From Sphagnum compactum (Eukaryota; Bryophyta; Sphagnopsida; Sphagnales), in NCBI GenBank assembly GCA_965153455.1, contig OZ234504.1:9858001-9922000 (forward strand): a stretch of 64,000 bases of DNA, given 5' to 3'. The notes beneath the pieces are model-generated. The model did no database searches and was not told where the DNA came from. It saw only the letters and a program-made list of their open reading frames with translations. The stretch's first letter is position 1. Each line of letters starts with the position of its first letter. A program made the position numbers and the translations under genes. Positions 36,131 through 47,370 of the stretch are shown here, piece after piece.

Positions 36131-39100
36131 GTTTTGAGACAAACCTGATTAATCTCCAAGCTGCAAGGTATTGATAGCGCAACCCTGAACGTCCAAAATT
36201 TATATAGACGGCCGGGAATTTAACAGGAAAAAACGTACAACTAATTATTGCAGGCTCCGATGTAGGTACTAAGTACCCTGCACTCATGACTTATTATATT
36301 CCTAGACAGTCTTGATCCATTCGGAAACAAACAGTCCGGCACGCTTATAATTGCTGCATGGACCAACGCTATGTTTTTGCTGCACAAAACTTCGTTTCTT
36401 GATCCATTTATTTGTTTCAATTGACGAAACTGATCAATCTGTGCCTAATTTGCTTCCATATCCGCCTGCCCAGCTGACATATATATGACAATATGTACCT
36501 AAATCGAAGCAAGCTAAGGTGATCACAATAAAGCACCATCCATCGTGCACTATGGACCCGTACTGACATCGCTACTGCACCCTACCGTAGACTGGCGAGA
36601 TCCGCCAAAGGTAACGATTAGAGCATCTCCACCGCAAAACTGTAATCAACTCCTTTATGTTAAAATAGAATAGTGTTTAATGATCACTGTCTCCACCCAC
36701 AAACGTCGTAAAAAAGTTCCTTTAAACATTCAAAGACCATTTATGTCTGTACATCTGGACCAGTAATAGTCACTGTCCAAACCCATAGTAGAAAAATGAC
36801 TTTGAAGGGGTTACAATGACCACTGCAAAATCGCCATCAATGCAGAGCGCAACAGGATTTACGCTATCCTGCTGCAAGATTTAATGAAAAGAATGTTTGC
36901 AGGCGTGTGATGGAGATGCTCTTAGTTAGTACCAGCAGGCAGACACTAATAAACATGAGCAACGAGTAAAATGTGGTACAAGCATTTAGGGTTTCTTTCT
37001 TTCTTTAATTTTTTTTTCCACAAACGAATGGATGAAAAAAATAGTCTTTTAGACAACTTTTTCAAATTGCCTGAGCGATAAAGGGGCAAAATGCTAATCC
37101 TAACCATCTTCCTTCAGGAGCAACTTCCTCAAGAAAAACAAATTCTTGTTTTGTAAGGTGAAATCACATTACAAGGGGGTCACTTTGGGCACTTTCATGA
37201 CATATATGTAATGTATAATTTTTTGTAAAACGTGTTGCATTTAATTTTGGGTTTTATTTTTTATGTTTCGACTTGATATTTTGATTTTCACAATATTGAT
37301 GATATTTAATATTATTTGAAAAAAAATTCAAAGAATAATGGGTATAATTATGGTACATGCAATATAATAAAACATGTTTCTATTTTTGGATTGCACTAGG
37401 TTTGAGTTTGAATTAATCAGCCAAAAGATGTTTGAAATGAAAATTTAACTAATGACCCACCTCATGTATCTTGTCATTTTCCATTTGAAAATGTTAATTT
37501 ATCAAAATGTTAATTTATCACATAATTCTAGTCATCGCCCAAAAACACCCATTTGTGATATGATAAATATCAAACTCTTCACATGACTCACAAATTTATT
37601 CCAATCATATGCAATAACAATGATTAATAGATATTATAAATTTCATAAAAATTAAAAAATCATTTCGATCATTTTTTGAGTACATTGTGACCTATAATTT
37701 TTTAGCACAAATAGATTATAACATCACATCATATTAGATTAAAAAGTGTTTTTTTTTGGAATTTGAGGTTAAAGCACAGTCAAGTAGACCAGTTAGTGTA
37801 CTTTTTTAGGTTGAATTACAAATACTTAAAAATATATCATGAAATTATCAAACATGTAATTTGGTTGAATAAAAATATTGAAGTTAATATGCTTCTTGAT
37901 TTTATGTGAAAAATATGATAAAAACATATTTAATCAATAATTAAATAAGATTATTGTGAATGAAAGTAGGTGCAAATAAATATTCTATTTCATAAAAATA
38001 GGTGTAAGTAGATTAAAACAATGTCCAAATCAAAAACGAAAAAATGCAAACCTTAAAATATACCATAGATGTTGTGAAAACATGTAATTTAGAAATGTTA
38101 TATTTTTATTTTGGAAATGAAGTAAGTTTAAGACATTTAATTTTTTAATTTTCAAATGCATTATTTACACACTTTTATGATGCAATTGCTTTTCTTATGA
38201 AATTTACATTCTTATGATGTCAATTTAAGCTCCATAGTTTTGCATTATGATAGGAGGAGTTTTTGAACTATTTTCATTTTTAAAAATTAAATATTATATA
38301 CATATACGTAGATAAGTAACTAAGTTAAATAGATAATTGTTTTTTTTGTTTCTTTGTTTTGCCTTTAGGGTCAAGACATTTTGATCATCCCAAATCACAC
38401 TTGATTTAAATTATTTTTTGTTTTTAAAAGTTTTTAATGCTATTTATTATATAATTTGAAAAATTGAAAAAAAGAAAAAACTATGAAATATAACTTATTA
38501 TCACAACCTTTGCAACTTTAAAATATATCCCATATCTTTTATCCTCTTTTTCAATTTTGTAAACTACATGTAACAATGTGTGCATTAGAAACATTCTAAT
38601 TTGGTTAAACCTTGACTAACCATTGACTAAACCTTAATTAAATTAAAACTTGGTTAAATTATGACCAAACATTGACAAAGTTAAACCTTGGTTGAAAATT
38701 GACTAAACCTTCACCAAAAATTGACAAAATTGAAACTTAATTCAACTTTGGTTAAATTTGGAAAAATAAAAAACTTGATTAAATGTTAGCTAAAGTTAAG
38801 TTAACCCAAGTTAATTTTAAATTAAACCTAAACTAACCAAGATTATCCCCAAATCTAGGCCACATGGCACCTATGCTAAGCTTAAATCTAAATTACGTCA
38901 TGTGACACCTAGGCTAGGTAGGTAGATAACCTTAATATACATAACATATACCTTTAATATGCATCATATACAATTAATATGCTTTAAATACAAATCAAAT
39001 ACAATCTAAATATGTTCATAAAAAATACCCTCATGTTATATCCCTAATACATTATAATATACCTAAATTTTGAAATTATGTTCACTTATAATGTTGCAAC

Positions 39101-40628
39101 TAATTTTGATCACTATTGTAACTAACGCAACATATATGCCCTTTCTTGAATGATATCCATAGTAAAAATTATCTATATGGAACAATGAAAAAACTAATAA
39201 TCATAAACATAATCACAAGAATGACCAAATTTGTTAAATTTTTATAAAAATGACTTAAAATAGTTGCAAATGACTGATAGTGACATGTAATTACAAATAA
39301 ATGTTTACATATCACAAGACTTCTTGTAATGCACATATCACATGCACTTCTTTACCATTTCAACTACACAAAAAAAACAAAAATAATGTTTAGTCCAATT
39401 TCCACAAGGTCGCATACTCATCATAAACTTAACCGAGGCCTAGACTTTTACAAGAAGCACTACCCTTTCTACAATATATTTTTCATGTTTCCATGGGCTA
39501 ATGGCATTTTCTCAAAATTCCCAAGTCCTTTTCCCAAAATTAAAACTTGCAATTTCAAAGGTTCATAACTCTTAAGAAACACATGCACTCTGAACATGTA
39601 ATATCACAATCTTACAACCCTTATTGTGATATTTCTAATGCCTTGTCAAACTTTTCAATTGGGCATCTATGGTTTTTTCAAATCTCATTCTAAAATGGTT
39701 AAGAATTATTTTCACACTTTTTCACTTGATGTTCCAAACTTTCATAACTATTGAAAAACTTTTTTTTGACTACAATGTGAGCCAACTAGCTTATAGCTAC
39801 CATTGAAATGTTTCCAATTATATTATGATTAGTCATTTTAAAGAAGTTTTGATTTTTAAAACCTCTTTCTTAAAATTCAAGACTTCATAAAATCCAAACT
39901 TCAAAAGTGGGTTTGTAATTTGAAAGGTTTGGGAAAATTATATTTTAATTCATACTCACCTCCCATTTGGTTTGAAAGTGTATTTTAAACTATATTTTAA
40001 AATCTATTCTCATAATCAAATTCTAAACACCAAGATATCTACATTTAAATTTAAATTTTTTTATTTTTCAATAAGTTGCACCCTATAATTTTTTGCATGT
40101 GATTTGAAAAAACGAACTTTCCTTAGAATTATTCACCTAATCTCACATGAGCTTAATTTATATAAGCTAAATTTTGATGGAAGACTTATGGATGTGTAAA
40201 CTTTGAATGCAACCACTAATTTTGTAATCTCACTCATAGATGAATAGATTGAACCACATTTCTAACTCAGGCTTCAATCACATGAAATTGAGTGTACATT
40301 AGGTTCATAGGGATTAACCAATAAAAAAAGAATGACATGATCGGGCACTTGGTTGTAAGGTTGTTTATTCATTTGTTTAAGTTGGTCACAAATAATCACC
40401 ATTGGAAAGGTCAAAGTTGGTTGGTTATGCTTGTTTGGGAATAAGTTATGAACAAAGATACTAAAAAGCCAAACATGGTTATTTTTTGTAACATCATGCA
40501 TTTAGGGTCATCATAAACAACCATAGCCATGGCAATAGTCTCCAATGATGGCTCCCTTGGCAACTTCAAGAAATGAGACTACTAATTGTTTTTATATATA
40601 CATGTGAAAATCTTCAAAACATATTAAT
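36131..40628. other. AT-rich intergenic region
   Basis: No recognisable gene in about 4.5 kb. 36130-36960 has near-average GC but no coding signal. The rest is AT-rich and includes a degenerate tandem array of AACCTTGACTAAC/ACCAAACATTGAC-like units at about 38595-38840. Confidence 0.5.
38595..38840 (+). repeat. Degenerate (TTAAACCTTGACTAA)-type tandem repeat
   Basis: Roughly a dozen diverged units built on TTGACTAAACCTT and TTGGTTAAA. The period is irregular (about 15-25 bases). Confidence 0.55.
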
Positions 40629-40759
40629 GGGCCTATCATCCCCTCTATAACCTTCACATGGACACACATGAATATATAATTAGATTTAGTGTTAGCGGGC
40701 CTATCATCCCCTCTACAACGTTCACATGGACACACATGAATATGTAATTAGATGTAATG
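40629..40759 (+). repeat. 68-bp tandem duplication
   Basis: Two adjacent, nearly identical units, each containing GGGCCTATCATCCCCTCTA and TTCACATGGACACACATGAA, offset by 68 bases with few differences, so relatively recent. Confidence 0.9.
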
Positions 40760-40784
40760 CTTCATGATGGGTGAAGCCCTCTTG

Positions 40785-40885
40785 TGGGAACGTTACCAAA
40801 ATGTGGGCTCGGACTCAATTTTCACATCATCCAAAGCCCCTTCTTTGGGGATGCCTACACCTTCCGACTTTACCTTCCACTTCAA
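40785..40885 (+). repeat. CCAAAATGTGGG repeat family, copy at 40.8 kb
   Basis: It shares CCAAAATGTGGG, a central CATCATCC.AAGCCCC block and a CTTTACCTTCCACTT-like end with stretches at about 54130-54235 and 60230-60320. The 60-kb member is a full hairpin. This one appears to lack the left arm. Confidence 0.5.
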
Positions 40886-41174
40886 AAAAAAGAAAAGAAA
40901 GAAATTTTAAAAAAAGTGACCTAAATACGTTAGGGCAAATGAAAAATGGGTACCATAGTACCTTGGCAGCTTTCACACATGTCCATTGAATAATTAATTA
41001 ATTTTAGACTTTTCATTTTTAATAAATTGAATATTAATTCTTGAGGATTCAATATTTTCCTTCACAAATTTTTGGTTATTTCAAAAAAAATAAAAATCGG
41101 AGAATTCCAACCATTTCTGAAAAGTAATATAATTAATGTCGAAACTGCCAAGGTAGCAGGGTATTTCAGGTTTA

Positions 41175-41400
41175 ATAACCGGAGGATCTCAATGTGAGGG
41201 ACTCTGATGCTCTTTTTGCCTGTAATCAGTGGAGGATACAACGTGCGCTTTGTTTTTCGACAGCTGTACAAAAGGGGGGTTTCGCTGACGCGGCAACGTT
41301 CACACGCGTGGAGGCCCCGCTTTACAGACACAGGCATTTATCGTACCCTGGCCTCAAAAATCGCGCCCCGTACAGAATCAGATCATAGAATGTGTGACGG
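41175..41400. other. CpG-rich patch without a recognisable gene
   Basis: An isolated stretch rich in CG dinucleotides (CTGACGCGGCAACG, CACACGCGTGGAGG, AATCGCGCCCCG). Its right edge meets the 70-bp repeat shared with the SOD upstream region. It could be a relic promoter or 5' end. Frames through it match nothing I know. Confidence 0.4.
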
Positions 41401-41430
41401 ATGATAAAAGCACTAGGGAGGTGGAGGATG

Positions 41431-41499
41431 CAGGGTTTCTTTTAATGATTTTGTGACGTCGCCAAAGTGGCAATTATCCAGAAAATGGTTTAGCCAAAT
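41431..41499 (+). repeat. 70-bp repeat, copy 2
   Basis: Same ordered blocks as 19163-19232 (AGGGTTTCTTTTAA; ATTTTGTGA; GCCAAAGTGG; ATCCAGAAAATGGTTTAGCC), followed by TTGGCTA, which completes a TAGCCAAATTTGGCTA palindrome. Confidence 0.65.
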
Positions 41500-43857
41500 T
41501 TGGCTACATACTAGATATGAAGGTAGAAAAAAAAAAAAAAAAAAACACAGAATCCTTCTTATATTCTGAGCTTCCTTGTTCTTAGAAGTTATCTTAAGAC
41601 TCTGGCAATTTGGAATTTTTTTTAAAATTCAAAATCTGGCGAATTTGGGTCATTTTTCTTTCCCATGAGAAATCCTTTGTATAGGGTCTAAATATGACAA
41701 TTTCCCAAAGAAATCCTAATGGCAACTTTGGTGCATTGTTTTCCACAAAACTCCTTTATTTGAGTCACAATGGATTTTTGTTACCCAGTGGTGGCAAACA
41801 TTTGCCTCCGAAAATGTGTTGCCCTATTCCCCACCCACACCCCCCTGTTTGTGCCTTTCCAAGTATTTATCACATCTAACATTGAGTGTTACTTTGGAGT
41901 GTTGGTCTGGGTTGAACATACCAGCTGATCCTGGTGTTGAATACTTGGTCCAATTGGAACCTTGTCCTAGTAAGGGTAGAGACACCCAACACCGTTCGGT
42001 GGCCTATCATTGAACACCCCATTAGGTCAAGGCCGAGCCAACAATCGCACACTCAAAATCTAGCCATTTGTGCATGAAATGGAGCAATTTAAACGAGGTT
42101 TGGTGCACCCAATGATGGGCTACAATATCTCTTTGGCCTCCATGACATTTTGAGCAACAACCAATGACCACAACTTTTAATAAGCAACTAAATGTATGGT
42201 TGTTGACATGTTTAGCCTATTGGGTAGTTTTTGAAATTTTCATGTTAGCGTGGTCTTGGTGATTGGTTTTAATTAATATTTTGTATGAGGTAACAATATA
42301 TTTTATATCTAAACCCATATAGATTGATGCAAGCCAAGTATTACCTCAAGTCCCTACCACATTGATTCTCGTGTAGCTTCCATAGTGCGTTCCAACATTA
42401 GCACCTATAACCATCATTGTCACCACACATAAACTAAACAATGTAAAATCTCATAACTATCATAAAAAAAATTTAACACCACAAATCATATTGGCATGGT
42501 AAGGTCCTAGCTACCATTGTTGCTAATATCAAGCGTAGGTGAGAAACTATTCAAAAGCCACCAATCAAAAGTAATCATTTCCTACTAATCATTTAAAAGT
42601 CATAATATCACGTCCATATTTACATATTAGTTTTTCATTGTTCAAAGGTTGCAAGTAGAAGCATTAGAAACCACCATTTTTTTGGCGAGAATTTTGCCAA
42701 AATAAAAGGAATGTTTTGTCACAATATTCCTTTTTTTGGAAAACAAATTGAAACATTTTCACCATGTTTGGATTCAAATTATAATTTTGGCAGGATTTTT
42801 TTTATTATTTAGACAAGTTCTGAAAACTTGCCGTCATTATTGCCAAATCCTTCTTGGGATGCTAGCCAATGACTCAACATCAACAAGTTTTTAAAAAATA
42901 TCATTGCTCAAAACTATCACTACACATTAAATCAAGGTTGACATCAAAGTTGACGCGCTCTTGAATTTAGGCATCTTCGAGTTTAGGTTCTAGCCTCTAG
43001 GTCAAGTTATAAGGTATCCAAATTAGAGGTTCAATAAAAGATATTCGTAAAGTCATATACCCAATTGGGTCCCACTTTGACCCCCTCTTTTGTCCCTCAT
43101 TTCTTAATTGGTGTTATCGGAAAAGTCTTGAGATAGGAGTCCAAAAGGGTCCATATTGGGAAAACCAGGATGGGATCCCCAAATTGAGCATATCAACTTT
43201 CTGTTAAAACTGTCATTGGAATTGGACCAAGCAATCATCCTTCTTAAATATTATATTGGAACCTAAACTAGGATGTTCTCCCTTTTTAAATAGGTTCAAG
43301 TTCTTTAAGAAGATTTGAGTATAATTTTTTCAAAAAAAGTAAAATTTCAACCCTATTTTTATGCAAATAGTTAGTTTAATTGAGTTTGGCATGATTAATA
43401 TTATGTAATCTCTATTTTGGATTGTGTGAATTCATTTTTTCAAACTAATATTACACTAAAAAAAATTATGTTTAATTTTGTGTAATAAAAATATAATTGA
43501 ATTTGATCTTCAACCAAATTGGGTACAATTTTGTTAAGAAAAGATTGTAATCTAAGGTTTTAAACATTCAAAGAATTGATCTTGGGACTAGATTGGAGGT
43601 TCCATCAAATTTTTCAAAAAGTTTCAAAACCAACAATACTTAGGGTTCCTTTGAAACCAAACAACATTGGGCTACATTGGCCTCCTATCTCCACTTGCTT
43701 TATATGAAAAAATTGGAGTGTAGTTTATTGTGATAGATTAATGTCACTCTAAATAGAGCATTTGTTGCATATTCCATGAGTTGTTAATTACATTACTTGC
43801 CTACATTAAGATTTTGACAATCATATATATTAATTCAGTAAGTCTATTTGTGACAGA
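41500..43857. other. Intergenic spacer
   Basis: No gene recognised. A poly-A run lies near 41530. The rest is moderately AT-rich single-copy-looking DNA. Confidence 0.5.
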
Positions 43858-44120
43858 GGTTTTGGGGGGTGGGGGAGGGAGAGGCCGGTGAAGCAACGAG
43901 TGACAAGTGACGGGGCGGAGGGGTCAGCAAGGGGAGGATCAACATTTAATGCGCAAGGTTCGAAACTAATTATAGTAGCTATACAGGTAGGAGTAGTGAA
44001 AACATGTGAAACAGCAGTGGAGGCGCTCAGGAAAAAAAAGAGTCAGGGTGAAACTCAGTTTATCACAAGAATCGATGGTTTTCTGAGGTTCCCCACCCCA
44101 CCCCCACACCCCCCTTTTCT
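43858..44120 (+). mobile_element. ~260-bp repeat element with G-rich/C-rich ends
   Basis: The left end (TTTTGGGGGGTGGGGGAGGG) and right end (CCCCACCCCACCCCCACACC) are roughly complementary. The right two thirds (43940-44118) match the minus-strand repeat at 20696-20852 in order and spacing. It includes an AAGGTTCGAAACTA box. No protein is encoded. Confidence 0.6.
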
Positions 44121-44449
44121 TGAATGAATGGTAATGTGCTGTTTTGCAGGTTTTTCTTTAATCTCATCCTGTTTATGACCAAACTTAGGGTTCTGGTGCT
44201 ATGTTTTTCCTTACATTACAGATAACTTTATAGTTTCAAATTATTTAATTGTTTACTAATTTAGTTTTGGGACTTGAATTACCTATATCAATTACAAACA
44301 CGAGCAAAAGTCAAGATGAATAAAAACCTGTCTAAAACATAATAGTATAAGAATTACTTTTTTCAAGATGTGAGGTGTGTAAAAAAGTGGGGCATTTTAT
44401 TTTTTTTGTAGGTCAATCATTTCAACTTAAGGTCTTTAATTTTGGTTGC

Positions 44450-44648
44450 ATGGGGGGGGGGGTCAGCACGGGGCGAGAAGTTAATTATATATAACAGGGG
44501 AACGGGAGGGAGGGGGGGGATCAACGGGTTAAAGAATCGGAGTGAAAAATATGAAAGAGGGGGGGGGTGGTCGACGAGATAAAAAACCGGAGTGGGCAAT
44601 GGGAAGGACCGGGCGGGGGGAGCTCAACGGGTGCATTATGCACCGGGT
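44450..44648 (+). repeat. G-rich degenerate minisatellite
   Basis: Three or four diverged units of about 55-65 bases, each starting with a G run, then TCAACGGGTTAAAGAATCGG-like sequence and GGAGTG. Several G runs of five or more on one strand give G-quadruplex potential. The array ends in a short palindrome, GGTGCATTATGCACC. Confidence 0.65.
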
Positions 44649-46189
44649 TCACACTAGTTAAGGCTTAAGTTGTTAAAATCACGTTTCAAAAATTAGACTA
44701 AGTCAATAAATTAGTTCCAAGTAGAAGACCCTAAAATTATCATTGTACCCTAAATTGAGGTCTATGAAGACTAGATTTTATTTTTTTTGGTGTAGTGAAA
44801 TTTCACAACTTGGTGAATTTTCTCAGAATACGGAAAAAAAAGAGTAAAAATTTGTGAATTTTAGGGACAATTTCGCCATTTTTCAAAATAAAAATATTTA
44901 AATTAGCCACATCTAAACCTAAGCATTTGCTAGGTCGCCTAGGTCATCACTTGTACCAACACTCTTGTGAAAATGCTACAACCCACCTACAAAGGTCTCG
45001 CCTCTTTTTCATGTTTTCGAGTGATACCCGATGTATCCATCCGGTATCATGAGAAAAAAAAAATTATTAAAGAAACAATTGTGTCGGTGCCTTGCACAAG
45101 GTAACTCGTTATTTTGGGCACACCCTACTCCAAGGGCATTACCCTACACATAACTAAGGGGCAGCTTACACTAGAGGGCTTGGGCTTGGGATCACACGAA
45201 TCTAAAATCTCTCATTGGTTCAAACTATGTAAGGTGGTCAATTTGAGTTTATAGGAGGGTAGTTTAGGGCCCAAGCCCAAGCAAATGACTTGAGTCTTAG
45301 TCGTTGATTTATGATATTTTATTAATGTTTATAATATTTTTGAAAGATAAAATTTTTAATGTTTGTCCCCCACAAAATTGCTACCCCTTGTGGCCTAAAA
45401 CAACAATAAAATGGGATTTTATTTTTCTTCTTCTTCTTCTTCTTTTTTGAAAAGTAAAATGAGATGAATTTTTTTTGGTTCTCCCCATCAAAATTGTTCC
45501 CTTAAAGCCTAAACAAAATCATTATTAGAGAGAAAATATTTTGTCTTCCCTTTGAGTTTTTTGAACAATAAAAATGGAGGGAGTTTTGGGTGATTCCCCT
45601 CACAAAATTGAAAGATGCAAAAGAGGAGGCAAACAAATAAATAAATGAAAGATAAGAAAACCAAAGAGCAAACTTAGAATGAGAGAGTGAAAAAGAAAAA
45701 GATAAGAGAAGAATAAAAAATTAGGGCAACAACATTTTTTTTTTTTAAAATAACAAAAGAATCTTAAATTTGTATGTTTTTCACCAATATTTTTCTGGAA
45801 ATGGTTTTTTTTTTAGTGTAACTACCATTAATTATGCTCTCTCTGTCTTTTTTAATCAACAAAATTTCAATTTCACAATTTAAAAAAATAAAAATTTATT
45901 CTTAATTTTATATATATTCCTACATTGTAGACCAATTCAGGATTCGAGGTCCTAAGAATGTGGGCTCCCGACTTGTAGTAAAAAAACACTATCCAGAGAT
46001 ACCTTTACCCAGCATAATAGTCCAGCGGGCTTTACAATGGGCTTTGTGGCCGACCGTAATGCCCGCTGGGCTTTTATATGTGTGTTTTTTTTTTTTTTTC
46101 GAAAAAACAGAGCGCAGGCAGGCGTGTGCTTTACGCACGTTAAAGCCCTTGGCCTCAGGCTGTCCCTACAACTTCAGGTTCCAGGCCCC
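44649..46189. other. Spacer upstream of the SQD2 region
   Basis: AT-rich with homopolymer runs. No gene recognised. Confidence 0.5.
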
Positions 46190-46204
46190 TGCACTTAAGT
46201 CCGG

Positions 46205-46439
46205 GTCTGCTGCTGCTGCCCCTGCTGCTGCAGGAATGTTCACCAGATGCTTGCTGGCGACGGAAAGCAGCAGATCTGCTGCACATTCGTAGCATATCCT
46301 GCACTGCTGGTGCTGCTGCTGTTGCTGCAGTTGCACGGAGGAGGAGGAGGAGGAGGAGGAGCCTGGTCACAGCATCTAGGATCGCCCAGGATATGCCACT
46401 CCTACGCGGCCTTGCATCCTCGAATACAAACAAAATAAA

Positions 46440-46482
<43 letters not shown>
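46205..46482. repeat. GCT, GGA and CT simple repeats
   Basis: (CTG)n-like runs at about 46208-46235 and 46303-46330, (GGA)n at about 46337-46360 and a (CT)n tract at 46451-46482. This GC-rich patch about 0.9 kb upstream of the SQD2 start probably belongs to its promoter or an upstream leader. The leucine- or serine-rich frames through it are repeat artefacts. Confidence 0.7.
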
Positions 46483-46484
<2 letters not shown>

Positions 46485-47370
46485 CCCCGCCTCCGCCCGC
46501 CTTCCCTAAAGAAATCAAAACAAAAGAAACGAAAGAAGCAAAGGATCTCGTCTGATCTTCCTTGCCTCATGTGCTACAGTAGCAAAATCGATTATAGTAT
46601 TTGGCAAATGGAAAAAACCATTCTTCCTCTTCCTCTGCTGTTCCTGCTGCTGCTGCAACACCAGCAACTCCTTGAAAGTGGGGGCGGCTTTCCCGTATTT
46701 CACGTCATAATAAACTCATAGCGTCGTGTGCAACACGCACGAAGTCGTCGCACAGACTGTCGCTGTTGTTGTTATGTTTTGTGCGAGGAAAGAAAAAATT
46801 GAGGTGGTTGTGTCTGTCGCGTTGGTGAAGAAGCTGGACGTGACCGAAGCATTCATTCTATTCCTTTCTCCCTTTCTTTGTGTGACTTGTTGTTTTCATC
46901 TTTTGAAGTCATATCGGTGTTTCCGATCAAGACTTGGTAAAGCATTTTGTATTGGATTGTACATTGTATTGTAAAAGCTGACTGAGTGAGAGCTGCCATT
47001 CCATTTACAGACTGTGTGACTGATCCTGGATTCTAATCCCTGAATCATCGGTAATTCAGTACAAGACTTGGTGAAGCATTGTAATGTATTGAGAAGAAGA
47101 GTGTTGTGCTATTTCTTTCAGGAGTCGTGAAGGATTGAGGAAACCTTTGGTCATCAAGGATTGTTGAGGGAGGGAGGGAAGGAGGACAAATACTTACTTA
47201 TATGCGAATTTGGTGAAGAATTGTTGAAGAAGAAGGAGGAGGAGGGAGGAACACTTGATACCAGGTAGGGGATAAGCTTGGTGACAGATAGAGCCAGAGG
47301 AAGTGTGCGGGGAAGAGATTGACGGAACCATTGGTGATAGGTAGTTCTCGGGGGCGAGGCGCAGTCAGAA
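46483..47370 (+). promoter_or_regulatory. Probable promoter and 5' leader of SQD2
   Basis: A GC-moderate region between the simple repeats and the SQD2 ATG, with GA-rich stretches near 47160-47260. There is no clear TATA box. I infer the role only from position and composition. Confidence 0.35.

Noticed and set aside
44417-44599. Proline-rich minus-strand frame
   Set aside because: It is a translation of the G-rich minisatellite.
46155-46703. Leucine-, alanine- and glutamine-rich frames upstream of SQD2
   Set aside because: They are translations of GCT, GGA and CT simple repeats in a probable promoter or leader.
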